In this document: positions 7,614 to 18,128 of the stretch, one piece after another | Layout: every line of letters begins with the position of its first letter | Position numbering within the stretch: position 1 is the first letter of the stretch | Assembly: GCF_020889685.1 (NCBI RefSeq) | Contig: NZ_JACMYO010000069.1 | Span: forward strand, 1-38,113 | From: Bradyrhizobium oropedii | GTDB lineage: Bacteria > Pseudomonadota > Alphaproteobacteria > Rhizobiales > Xanthobacteraceae | Length of the DNA: 38,113 nt | Direction: 5' to 3' | The notes under the pieces: generated by a model | What the model saw: only the letters and a program-made list of their open reading frames with translations | Database searches by the model: none | Told to the model about the DNA's origin: nothing | Program-made: the position numbers and the translations under genes

Positions 7614-7807
7614 TTACCCCCTGTTTGACATGCTGGAACGTTGCACGATGCAGAAACACACGGTGTCCGCCACCCGAGTGTGATGTCAACACCTTGTGTC
7701 TGGAATCATTCCTCGCGCGATGGCCGTCGCGAAGGAATGCGACGGTGACACGGTGACGCGCAGCGATGCATGTTGCGACGCAATCATTCACCCGAGTGCC
7801 GTCCCCC

Positions 7808-7834
7808 GACATGATTATACTGCATAAACATGTC
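7808..7834. promoter_or_regulatory. 27-bp palindrome with a perfect -10 box upstream of doxX
   Basis: The arms GACATGATTA and TAAACATGTC match at nine of ten positions around a 7-bp centre. On the minus strand the left arm contains a perfect TATAAT (7818-7813) facing doxX, with no -35 at the right distance, which suggests an activator-dependent or repressed promoter. The rest of the 346-bp gap (7614-7959) shows nothing else apart from the terminator at 7907-7938. Confidence 0.4.
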
Positions 7835-7906
7835 ACGGCCTCACTAGTATGCCGTGTACCCGCTCTCCACTCACATTGCTGTCAGACGCGGGGAAAACGC
7901 GGGCAC

Positions 7907-7938
7907 AAAAAAAGCCGCGTGCAGGACGCGGCCTTTTT
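7907..7938 (-). terminator. Rho-independent terminator of greA
   Basis: A 7-bp stem (GCCGCGT/ACGCGGC), flanked by seven A on the left and five T on the right, lies just beyond the greA stop. It can work in both directions, but the better U tract is on the minus strand, after greA. Confidence 0.85.
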
Positions 7939-7959
7939 GCACCAGTCACATGGAAGTAA

Positions 7960-8433
7960 CTACCGCCACTCGACCTTGGTGATCTCGTAGGCCTTGGCGC
8001 CGCCCGGCGCCATCACTTCGACGGTGGTGCCCTTCTTCTTACCGATCAGCGCGCGCGCCAGCGGCGAGGTGATGGAGATGCGGCCCTTCTTGGCGTCGGC
8101 CTCGACCTCGCCGACGATCTGCCACACCGCCTTCTTCTCGGTGTCCTCGTCGATCAGCGTCACGGTCGCGCCGAACTTGATGGTGTCGCCGGACAGTTTC
8201 GAGATGTCGATGATGTCGGCGCGCGCGAGCTTGTCCTCGAGCTCGGCGATGCGGCCTTCGTTGTGCGACTGCTCTTCCTTGGCGGCGTGATACTCGGCGT
8301 TCTCCGAGAGATCGCCATGCGAGCGCGCTTCCGCAATGTGTTCGATGATGCGCGGACGATCCTCCGACTGGCGTCGCTTCAACTCGTCCGTCAGCGCGGC
8401 GTATCCACCCGCGGTCATCGGAACCTTATCCAT
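7960..8433 (-). CDS. greA: Transcription elongation factor GreA
   Basis: Rescues backtracked RNA polymerase by stimulating cleavage of the transcript 3' end. It has 157 residues: an N-terminal coiled-coil finger (to about residue 75) with the tip acidic residues in SHGDLSENAEYHAAKE, and a C-terminal FKBP-like domain ending TVEVMAPGGAKAYEITKVEW. ATG 8433 is preferred to the adjacent ATG 8436 because AAGGA is then 8 nt away. It lies downstream of carB with a 198-bp gap and has its own terminator. Confidence 0.95.
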   Translation of the reverse strand: MDKVPMTAGGYAALTDELKRRQSEDRPRIIEHIAEARSHGDLSENAEYHAAKEEQSHNEGRIAELEDKLARADIIDISKLSGDTIKFGATVTLIDEDTEKKAVWQIVGEVEADAKKGRISITSPLARALIGKKKGTTVEVMAPGGAKAYEITKVEWR

Positions 8434-8630
8434 CATCTTCGTCCTTCATCGTGCGCGCCCGGCGGCCGTGCACGAATATCCAGTTCAGCTAACGCAGGAA
8501 TCAGGACGCAAGCGCGCCCGGAAGCCCAGTGATTTTCGGCCCCGCTAAGGGCCGTGACAACATCCAAGCGCGCGGTGAGTTCCAGCCATTCGGCTAATTG
8601 ACCGCGCCGGGCCTTTAGCCCAGGCAGCGG

Positions 8631-12095
<3,465 letters not shown>

Positions 12096-12123
12096 CAGCT
12101 CTCGCGGACTGGAATTTGGGCAC

Positions 12124-12208
12124 AAAAAAAGGGCGCGCTTCCCGCGCGTCCCTCGAGCCCTGCGCTACATGTTTGTAGCGCGGGAAGCGCGATCCCTCGC
12201 GCGCGGGA
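12124..12208 (-). promoter_or_regulatory. carB leader: terminator hairpin with competing pairings
   Basis: On the minus strand a 14-bp perfect stem (12178-12191 with 12134-12147, GCGCGGGAAGCGCG) is followed by seven T (12130-12124), only 28 bp before the carB ATG. Segment 12140-12148 can also pair perfectly over 9 bp with 12200-12208, and an 8-bp hairpin (GCGCTACA/TGTAGCGC, 12162-12181) overlaps the terminator arm. This is attenuator-like architecture. It could equally be the terminator of the upstream tRNA transcript. No leader peptide or riboswitch was recognised. Confidence 0.6.
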
Positions 12209-12371
12209 GGTCTTTAGACCAGTTTCCGCACCTGCGAAACCCCCAAAAATGCCCAATCAACCGCGATTCTGGGGGAAATGGCTCATTCGACGTATGCCCG
12301 GTTGGGGGTGCTCAGGGGGCGGGGAGTGGCTTGTCCGGGGGCCCGGCTTCGCCCTGCGGGCTACGCCGCGG

Positions 12372-12427
12372 CAGCCTTCGCCATGAGACGGCTTGCCGAG
12401 CCGAAGCTGCGTCAGCAGCGAAGGCTG
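12372..12427. repeat. Inverted repeat abutting the tRNA 3' end
   Basis: CAGCCTTCGC (12372-12381) and GCGAAGGCTG (12418-12427) form a perfect 10-bp stem that begins at the encoded CCA of the tRNA. It may help terminate the tRNA transcript or guide its processing. The adjoining stretch 12209-12371 is GC-rich and has no convincing gene. Confidence 0.5.
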
Positions 12428-12501
12428 GAGGCCCGGCCTGGATTTGAACCAGGATAAACAGTGTTGCACCACTGCCGCGTCGACGCTTCCGCCACCGGGC
12501 C
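12426..12501 (-). tRNA. tRNA-Cys (GCA), with abnormal D and anticodon loops
   Basis: The 7-bp acceptor stem GGCCCGG/CCGGGCC, discriminator T and encoded CCA are intact. The T arm is CCTGG-TTCAAAT-CCAGG and the anticodon GCA follows a T; U73 and GCA are cysteine identity elements. Two parts are odd. The anticodon stem CAGTG/CACTG closes a loop of only six bases (GTGCAA), and the D region (GCGGAAGCGTCGACGC) lacks the GG dinucleotide. One extra G (GCGGTC) and one extra T (GTTGCAA) would make it canonical, so it is either a decayed copy or carries two single-base sequence errors. Confidence 0.75.
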
Positions 12502-12578
12502 GAGTGGATCATTGCTGATTATTTCAGGGTCCGCTACGTTTACTTTTGGTTAACCCTAATATCTTGTACAACCCCTGA

Positions 12579-13268
12579 TCAATGGTGCGCCACGAATGTC
12601 ATCCGCCACGGATTGTGCCCGATGTTGCGCGGCGCGCGCGTGGCGCTGAAGCCGGCGGCGCCGAGCTTTTTGATCATCTCGTCCTCGCGGTAGCGCTGTA
12701 GTCCGATCTTGGTGCGCAGCTGCCGGTAATCGGACAATGCCGTCGAGGCGAGCCCGACCAGCGCATCGCGCAGGAAGCCGTGGGCCGCCGCAAACCGCAG
12801 CAGTGCGACGACGTCCCTGATCATGCCGACTTCGGGCCGCAGGATGTCGCCGAGCACGAAACGGCCCGAGGGTTTCAGCAGGCGATGGATCACGTCGAAT
12901 GCGTTGTCGAGCTCCTGCGGCGTCATGTATTGCGCCACCGAATTCATCACCACGAGGTCGATCGAGTCGGCGTCCATGTGCTTCAGATCATCGAGCGAGC
13001 GGACGCGGATCCTGGTGTCGGGTGCAAAGCGCGCGACCAGGCGGCCGCGTACACCGGGCGCGGGCTCCGCCAGATAGAGCTGGGTGCAGGCATTGGCGAC
13101 CTTCGCCGCCGACAACGCCTCGCCGCACGCATAGTCGAGCACCACGGCGTCAGGCGAGGTGATGTAGCCGATGATGTCGTTTGCGATGACCTGGAAATGC
13201 AGGTCGCGGTGCAGTCGGCTCGCATAAATCGTATGTGTGGAATCGTAATAATCGATCCATTCATCCAT
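12579..13268 (-). CDS. Class I SAM-dependent methyltransferase
   Basis: A 229-residue soluble protein with the Rossmann-type SAM fold. Motif I is VVLDYACGE (42-50), an acidic residue ends strand 2 (YLAEP), the post-motif SIDLVVMNSVAQYM has the usual spacing, and LLKPSGRFVLGDI is the conserved strand-5 region. The C-terminal half diverges and gives no hint of substrate. No clear Shine-Dalgarno precedes ATG 13268. The gene stands alone, with tRNA-Cys downstream and a 378-bp regulatory-looking gap upstream. Confidence 0.8.
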   Translation of the reverse strand: MDEWIDYYDSTHTIYASRLHRDLHFQVIANDIIGYITSPDAVVLDYACGEALSAAKVANACTQLYLAEPAPGVRGRLVARFAPDTRIRVRSLDDLKHMDADSIDLVVMNSVAQYMTPQELDNAFDVIHRLLKPSGRFVLGDILRPEVGMIRDVVALLRFAAAHGFLRDALVGLASTALSDYRQLRTKIGLQRYREDEMIKKLGAAGFSATRAPRNIGHNPWRMTFVAHH

Positions 13269-13292
13269 CGCGTTTGGTATCCGGCAGAACGG

Positions 13293-13386
13293 GTTCCTGA
13301 CCTCAGGAACGGGTGAACTGATGATGCGTTAGCGGTCCGGCGGCTAATGTTCAATGCGCCGAAATACGGGAGTTCCTAACAGGAAC
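13293..13386. promoter_or_regulatory. Two GTTCCT/AGGAAC palindromes and an EcfG-like promoter
   Basis: GTTCCTGA-CC-TCAGGAAC (13293-13310) and GTTCCT-AAC-AGGAAC (13372-13386) are perfect palindromes. The first contains GGAAC (13306-13310), followed after 16 bp by CGTT (13327-13330), the consensus of the alphaproteobacterial general-stress sigma factor EcfG, facing the plus strand. No plus-strand gene follows for about 2.9 kb. The gap 13269-13646 otherwise holds a 13-bp tandem repeat. Confidence 0.35.
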
Positions 13387-13498
13387 GTCCAACGTGAGCA
13401 AAGCCCGGACGGATAAGATCTCTCGCGATATCGAGCTCTCTCAACACGCATCCGGCCGACGCTTTTTGCGCCTTGCCTGACGACCAAGAGCATTCACG

Positions 13499-13534
13499 TG
13501 GAATTTTCACCTGGAATTTTCACCTGGAATTTTC
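13499..13534. repeat. 13-bp tandem repeat, almost three copies
   Basis: The unit TGGAATTTTCACC occurs at 13499 and 13512, with a partial third copy (TGGAATTTTC) from 13525. The stretch is AT-rich against a GC-rich background. The function is unknown; it lies between the cupin and methyltransferase genes. Confidence 0.7.
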
Positions 13535-13646
13535 GGCGCCGGCCCCGGCATCTCAATGATTGCTATTTGTTGCTGAACAACAACGCGGCGTAGAACTCAC
13601 CCTATCCCACAACGCAAGAAGGAGGGCGACAGCGCGCGCTGAAACA

Positions 13647-14168
13647 TCAACGCTTCCACAACCGCACCAGCGGCCCATTGCTGCCCATCACTGGATCGGT
13701 CGCGGGGATCGCGACCAGCGGAATCGTCTTCAGCGCCTTTGTGTGGTTCTGCGGCGTCGGCCGCAGCAGATCCATCGGCGGTCCCGGCGGATAGGCGCCG
13801 ACCACGCAAAAATCATCGCTGGTCGACAGGCACTGATGCCCGGTACCGGCCGGCAGGATCGCGACGTCGCCGGCTGCGATCTCGAGTGCTCGCCCGTGCT
13901 CGCCGCCGAACTGCACGCGCGCGCTGCCGCGGGCGACGCCGAGCACCTCATGCACGGTGGCATGGTAATGCGCGAAGTCGTAGACGCCGTTGCGCCACAT
14001 CGCGTCCCAGCCATTCTTGCCGAACAACTGCTCGATCGTGGCCTCGGGATTTTTGCCGACATCGACCGTGCCCTTGTAAACCAGGAACGGCATCGGATTG
14101 TTCGGCACCAGCCCGTCGTCCTCGAAGACGATGGCAAGCGGCTCGGCCCCGGCTTTGACTGCGGACAT
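13647..14168 (-). CDS. Cupin-domain protein (YjlB-like)
   Basis: A 173-residue single-domain cupin resembling the YjlB/COG4297 group of unknown function. Likely metal ligands are in FAHYHATVHE (His67, His69, His73, Glu74) and PAGTGHQ (His111). A good ribosome site (GGAGGG) precedes the ATG. Substrate and role cannot be read. The neighbours are a methyltransferase and a thioesterase on the same strand, each separated by about 100 bp or more, so an operon is unsure. Confidence 0.82.
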   Translation of the reverse strand: MSAVKAGAEPLAIVFEDDGLVPNNPMPFLVYKGTVDVGKNPEATIEQLFGKNGWDAMWRNGVYDFAHYHATVHEVLGVARGSARVQFGGEHGRALEIAAGDVAILPAGTGHQCLSTSDDFCVVGAYPPGPPMDLLRPTPQNHTKALKTIPLVAIPATDPVMGSNGPLVRLWKR

Positions 14169-14269
14169 CGTGACCCTCCGGCGCGTCTGAGCGAAAGATT
14201 ATCCGTGCAGCAACCCGTTGTCAGCGTGCCGCGTTCCTCCTGAAATGGTCGAGCTCCAGCTTGTCCTCA

Positions 14270-14767
14270 TCAGGTTCCTTTGGGCAGCTCGAACACCAGG
14301 CAGGTCGTGGTCGCATGCGCGAGCAGCTTGCCCTTGTCGTCGGTGATGCGTGCTTCGGCGGTTGCAACACGGCGGCCGGCGTTGAGGACGTGGCCTTCGG
14401 TGCGGATCGTGCCGGTGTCCTGGCTCATGCCGCGGACGAAGGAGATCTTGAACTCCAGCGTGGTGTAGCCGAAACCCTGCGGCAGCGTGGTCTGCACCGC
14501 GAGCCCCATCGCGGAATCCAGCAGGATCGCGGCGTAGCCGCCATGCACGGAGCCGATCGGGTTGTAGTGGCGCAGGCCGGGGATGCTGTGGATCACCACA
14601 TGGCCGGTCTCGGCTGAGCAGTCGAACGGTTCGACCGTCTCCATGATCGGCGGCTCCGGCAAGGTGCGGGCAAAGATGCCGCGCACGAAGTCGAGCCCCG
14701 GCATCGACGCCATCACCGCCAGCGAGGAGACGCCGTATTCGGGCTTTGGGGGAGAGCTGTCGGTCAC
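14270..14767 (-). CDS. PaaI-family hotdog thioesterase
   Basis: A 165-residue hotdog-fold protein of the PaaI/YbgC type, which hydrolyses acyl- or aryl-CoA thioesters. The signature NPIGSVHGGYAAILLDSAMG (69-88) holds the HGG helix cap and the catalytic Asp84. GTG 14767 has GGAGA about 8 nt upstream. No transmembrane or signal sequence. It lies between carA and the cupin gene, separated from carA by a large palindrome. The physiological substrate is unknown. Confidence 0.88.
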   Translation of the reverse strand: MTDSSPPKPEYGVSSLAVMASMPGLDFVRGIFARTLPEPPIMETVEPFDCSAETGHVVIHSIPGLRHYNPIGSVHGGYAAILLDSAMGLAVQTTLPQGFGYTTLEFKISFVRGMSQDTGTIRTEGHVLNAGRRVATAEARITDDKGKLLAHATTTCLVFELPKGT

Positions 14768-14777
14768 TGGGAGATAT

Positions 14778-14873
14778 CTCCGTCATTGCGAGGAGCGCAG
14801 CGACGAAGCAATCCATCGCTCCATGCGGGGATAGATGGATTGCTTCGTCGCTGCGCTCCTCGCAATGACGGAG
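14778..14873. repeat. 40-bp perfect inverted repeat (GTCATTGCGAGGAGCG family)
   Basis: The arms 14778-14817 and 14834-14873 are perfect reverse complements across 40 bp, with a 16-nt loop. The element starts 2 nt beyond the carA stop and ends 10 nt before the thioesterase start. The core GTCATTGCGAGGAGCG is of the REP type seen in Bradyrhizobium genomes. It would form a very stable hairpin in a carA read-through transcript. Confidence 0.9.
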
Positions 14874-14875
14874 TG

Positions 14876-16069
14876 TTAAGCCGCGCTCTTCTTCTGCCGC
14901 ATCAGATCGGCGAAGCGCTGGAACAGATAGTGCGAGTCGCGCGGTCCGGGCGAGGCCTCGGGATGATACTGCACCGAGAACACCGGCTTGCCGTCGAGCG
15001 CGATGCCGCAATTGGAGCCGTCGAACAGCGAGATATGGGTCTGCGTCGCGCCGGCAGGCAGCGTCGCCTGATCCACCGCAAAGCCGTGGTTCATCGAGGT
15101 GATCTCGACCTTGCCGGTGGTCTCGTCCTTGACGGGATGATTGGCGCCGTGATGGCCCTGATGCATCTTCATGGTCTTGGCGCCGACGGCGAGGCCGAGC
15201 ATCTGATGGCCGAGGCAGATGCCGAAGGTCGGCGTCCCCGAAGCGATCACCTTCTGGATGACGGGCACGGCATATTTGCCGGTGGCGGCGGGATCGCCGG
15301 GACCGTTCGACAGGAACACGCCGTCCGGCTTCATCGCCAGGATGTCCTCGGCCGCCGTCATCGCCGGCACCACGGTCACCTTGGCGCCGACGCCGGCGAG
15401 CAGGCGCAGGATGTTGCGCTTGATGCCGTAGTCGATCGCGACCACGTTGAATTCCGGCGCGGTCTGCCGGCCAAAGCCCGTGCCCCACGCCCAGGGCGTC
15501 TCATCCCAGGTGAAACGCTGGCCGGAGGTGACCATCGGCACCAGGTCCATGCCTTCGAGGCCGGGCCATTCGCGGGCCTCTTCCTTCAGGCCGTGCAGGT
15601 CGAACTCACCGCTTTTCGCGTGCGCGATGACAGCGTTGGGCATGCCCTTGGAGCGGATCAGCGCGGTCAGCGCGCGGGTGTCGATGCCGGAGAGGCCGAT
15701 GATGCCGCGCGCCTTCAACCATTGGTCGAGATGGCGGGTGGCGCGGTAATTCGACGGGTCGGTGATCGCCGAGCGCAGGATCACGCCGCGCGCGCCGGGT
15801 GTCGCGGCCATGTTCACCGTCTCGATGTCTTCCTCGTTGGTACCGACATTGCCGATATGCGGGAAGGTGAAGGTGATGATCTGGCCGGCATAGGACGGAT
15901 CGGTGAGGATCTCCTCATAGCCGGTCATCGCGGTGTTGAAGCAGACCTCGCCGACGGCGTGGCCTTCCGCGCCGAGACCGAAGCCTTCCAGCACGGTACC
16001 ATCGGCGAGCACAAGGAGCGCGGTCGGTTTGTGGTCCGGCCAGGCGGGAGCGTTTTCGGGGGTTGTCAT
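14876..16069 (-). CDS. carA: Carbamoyl-phosphate synthase small subunit
   Basis: The glutamine amidotransferase subunit that feeds ammonia to CarB. It has 397 residues: an N-terminal CarA-specific domain (LVLADGTVLEGFG, then NTAMTGYEEILTDPSY) and a class I glutaminase domain with nucleophile Cys at about 285 in FGICLGHQ and the His/Glu pair in QYHPEASPGP. ATG 16069 (MTTPENAP) with AAAGGG upstream is preferred over 16093. It is divergent from the alpha/beta hydrolase gene. carA and carB are on the same strand but not adjacent. Confidence 0.97.
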   Translation of the reverse strand: MTTPENAPAWPDHKPTALLVLADGTVLEGFGLGAEGHAVGEVCFNTAMTGYEEILTDPSYAGQIITFTFPHIGNVGTNEEDIETVNMAATPGARGVILRSAITDPSNYRATRHLDQWLKARGIIGLSGIDTRALTALIRSKGMPNAVIAHAKSGEFDLHGLKEEAREWPGLEGMDLVPMVTSGQRFTWDETPWAWGTGFGRQTAPEFNVVAIDYGIKRNILRLLAGVGAKVTVVPAMTAAEDILAMKPDGVFLSNGPGDPAATGKYAVPVIQKVIASGTPTFGICLGHQMLGLAVGAKTMKMHQGHHGANHPVKDETTGKVEITSMNHGFAVDQATLPAGATQTHISLFDGSNCGIALDGKPVFSVQYHPEASPGPRDSHYLFQRFADLMRQKKSAA

Positions 16070-16230
16070 GAGCCCTTTAAATAGTCGCCGCACCCTGCGG
16101 CGTCAAAGCGAAAGGGCACGGATTCACACGGCAATCCCAGTCGATTTGACAGGCCGGAACGGCCTTTTAATCTAAAGTTCCTTGAAGCGGCCGTTTGCTT
16201 GCCGAAAATGACCCGGTCCGGAGCTCCCGC

Positions 16231-16932
16231 ATGGATAATTCGATGCCGATCCTGCTCGTACCGGGCCTCATCTGCTCGCCGCGGATTTTTGCCCCGGTCC
16301 TCCCGGCGCTGTGGCGGTGCGGGCCGGTCACCGTCGCCAACCATGTCAGGGACGACAATATGGGGGCGATCGCCCGTCGGATCCTGGCCGAGGCGCCGCC
16401 GCGCTTTGCGCTCGCCGGGCACTCGATGGGCGGCTACATCGCCTTCGAGATCATGCGGCAGGCGCCCGAGCGGGTCGCGAAACTGGCGCTGATGAGCACC
16501 CAGGCGCGGGCCGACACGCCGGAGGCAACCGCACGCCGCCGCGGCATGATCGAGCGCGCCAAGAGCGGTCAGTATCGCAGCGTGGTCGACGAGCTGTTTC
16601 CGGGCTTCGTGCATCCGTCGCGACAGGGCGATGCAGGCCTGCGCCGGATCGTCGACGACATGAGCGAGGACGTCGGTGCCGAGGCCTTCATCCGCCAGCA
16701 AAACGCGGTGCTCAGCCGTCCGGATTCGCGGCCGAGCATGGCCTGGATCAAGTGCCCGACGCTGGTGCTGACGTCGGACACCGACAACACCGTACCGAAT
16801 TTGCTGTCGGACGAGATGGCCAACGGCATTCCCGGGGCCAAGCTCGTTGTGATCCCCAATTGCGGTCACCTGCCGCAGCTGGAGCAGCCCGTGGCCTGTG
16901 CCGATGCGCTGGTTGAGTGGTTGCGGACTTAG
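16231..16932 (+). CDS. Alpha/beta hydrolase
   Basis: A 233-residue alpha/beta-hydrolase-fold enzyme. The nucleophile elbow is GHSMGG with Ser65, the likely acid is Asp183 or Asp185 in TSDTDNTVP, and the catalytic His213 is in NCGHLPQLEQP. ATG 16231 (MDNSMPIL) is preferred over 16195 because the fold begins at once with PILLVPGL and a GGAG lies upstream. No signal peptide, so cytosolic. Substrate unknown. It is divergent from carA and 58 bp ahead of yqeY, possibly cotranscribed. Confidence 0.87.
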   Translation: MDNSMPILLVPGLICSPRIFAPVLPALWRCGPVTVANHVRDDNMGAIARRILAEAPPRFALAGHSMGGYIAFEIMRQAPERVAKLALMSTQARADTPEATARRRGMIERAKSGQYRSVVDELFPGFVHPSRQGDAGLRRIVDDMSEDVGAEAFIRQQNAVLSRPDSRPSMAWIKCPTLVLTSDTDNTVPNLLSDEMANGIPGAKLVVIPNCGHLPQLEQPVACADALVEWLRT

Positions 16933-16990
16933 GTTGTTCTGCGGCGCCAAACTGCTTACATGAAGTGATTACCGGCTTAAGGACACCAGA

Positions 16991-17446
16991 ATGCTGCGCG
17001 ACGACATCAACACTGCGGTCAAGGAAGCGATGAAGGCGAAGGATGAGCGCAAGCTCTCCACGCTGCGCATGGTCAATTCGACCATCAAGAACGCCGACAT
17101 CGACGCGCGCGGGCAGGGCAAGCCGCCACTCTCGGATGCCGATCTGCTCGGCCTCTTGCAGAAGATGATCAAGCAGCGCCAGGAATCGGTCGAGCTCTAC
17201 GACAAGGGCGGCCGCGCCGAGCTCGCCGATCAGGAGCGCGCGGAGATCGCCGTGATCACCGCCTACCTGCCGAAGCAGATGTCGGACGACGACGTGAAGG
17301 CCGCGATTGCGGCCATCATCGCCGAGACCAATGCGGCCGGCATCAAGGACATGGGCAAGGTGATCGGCGCCTTGAAGGCGAAGTACGCCGGCCAGATGGA
17401 TTTCGGCAAGGCCAGCGGCCTCGTCAAGGCGGCGCTGTCGTCTTGA
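16991..17446 (+). CDS. GatB/YqeY-domain protein
   Basis: A 151-residue YqeY-like protein, made of the helical tail domain that in GatB binds tRNA during amidation. Features are MLRDDINTAVKEAMKAKDE at the N-terminus, STLRMVNSTIKNA, and the C-terminal MGKVIGALKAKYAGQMDFGK. A good AAGGA ribosome site precedes the ATG. The free-standing form often lies near dnaG/rpoD; here dnaG is 19 kb further on. Its exact role is unsettled. Confidence 0.93.
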   Translation: MLRDDINTAVKEAMKAKDERKLSTLRMVNSTIKNADIDARGQGKPPLSDADLLGLLQKMIKQRQESVELYDKGGRAELADQERAEIAVITAYLPKQMSDDDVKAAIAAIIAETNAAGIKDMGKVIGALKAKYAGQMDFGKASGLVKAALSS

Positions 17447-17450
17447 TCTC

Positions 17451-17534
17451 GTAGCCCGGATGCGGCGAAGCGAAATCCGGGTAAGTCGTCGGTTCGGTGA
17501 GGTCCCGGATTACGCTTCGCTTCATCCGGGCTAC
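17451..17534. repeat. Palindromic intergenic repeat (GTAGCCCGGATG family)
   Basis: The outer arms GTAGCCCGGATG and CATCCGGGCTAC, with inner matching GCGAAGCG/CGCTTCGC and AATCCGGG/CCCGGATT blocks, form an interrupted stem of about 30 bp. It begins 5 bp after the yqeY stop and may act as its terminator or mRNA stabiliser. Confidence 0.8.
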
Positions 17535-17567
17535 GCATGACCCGCCCTTTGGCAGCGGAGGCTTCCG

Positions 17568-18035
17568 ATGTTTCGTGTCGCCGCGGACAGTCTGGAAGCC
17601 TATCTCGCCTTTGATCCGGCCCGCACCGCGGATCTCGAACAAGTGCATGCGGTGATGCGGAAGGCGGCGCCGTCGCTCCAGCGCCACTTCCATGCGGGCT
17701 CTCCGGCCGGTGAGGCCGGCATGCGCATGAACATAATCGGCTACGGCCAGTTTCGCTACGCCATCAAGTCCGGCAAGACGGCGGTCTGGCCCGTGATCGG
17801 GCTGGCGCTGCAGAAGAACTACATCAGCGTCTATGTCGCGGTGACCCGCGGCGGCAAGCCGCTGGTGTCCTGCTACGCCGGCACGCTCGGCGAATTGCGG
17901 GCGGGCGGCAACAATTTCAGCTTCGAGACGTTTGTTGATCTGAAGGCGTCTGCGGTGGCGGCGCTGTTCGCCGAGGCCGCCGATATCTTCAAGGCGGATC
18001 AGGAGAACCCGGTCCGCTATATGCAGGGCAGCTGA
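17568..18035 (+). CDS. DUF1801 domain protein
   Basis: A 155-residue soluble protein of the DUF1801 (YdhG-like, SHS2-like fold) family. The characteristic parts are HAVMRKAAPSLQRHFHAG near the N-terminus, YGQFRYAIKSGKTAVWPVIG, and LQKNYISVYVAV in the middle. CGGAGG lies 7 nt before the ATG. No catalytic residues can be assigned. The gap to the next gene is 93 bp with a GC-rich start, so cotranscription is possible. Confidence 0.8.
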   Translation: MFRVAADSLEAYLAFDPARTADLEQVHAVMRKAAPSLQRHFHAGSPAGEAGMRMNIIGYGQFRYAIKSGKTAVWPVIGLALQKNYISVYVAVTRGGKPLVSCYAGTLGELRAGGNNFSFETFVDLKASAVAALFAEAADIFKADQENPVRYMQGS

Positions 18036-18128
18036 GATCAGTCTGCCTAGGAGGCGCCGAGGACCCGTGCAAGGCTCCGCGAAGGCGGCGCTCTCGGGGT
18101 GAGGTTCTGGATAAACTGGAGACAGGCC

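Noticed and set aside
8434..8630. Possible terminator between carB and greA
   Set aside because: There is an imperfect GACCGC/GCGGTC stem but no T tract, so a terminator cannot be supported.
14199..15488. Minus-strand frame across thioesterase and carA
   Set aside because: It overlaps two well-supported genes in another frame and contains the translated repeat element.
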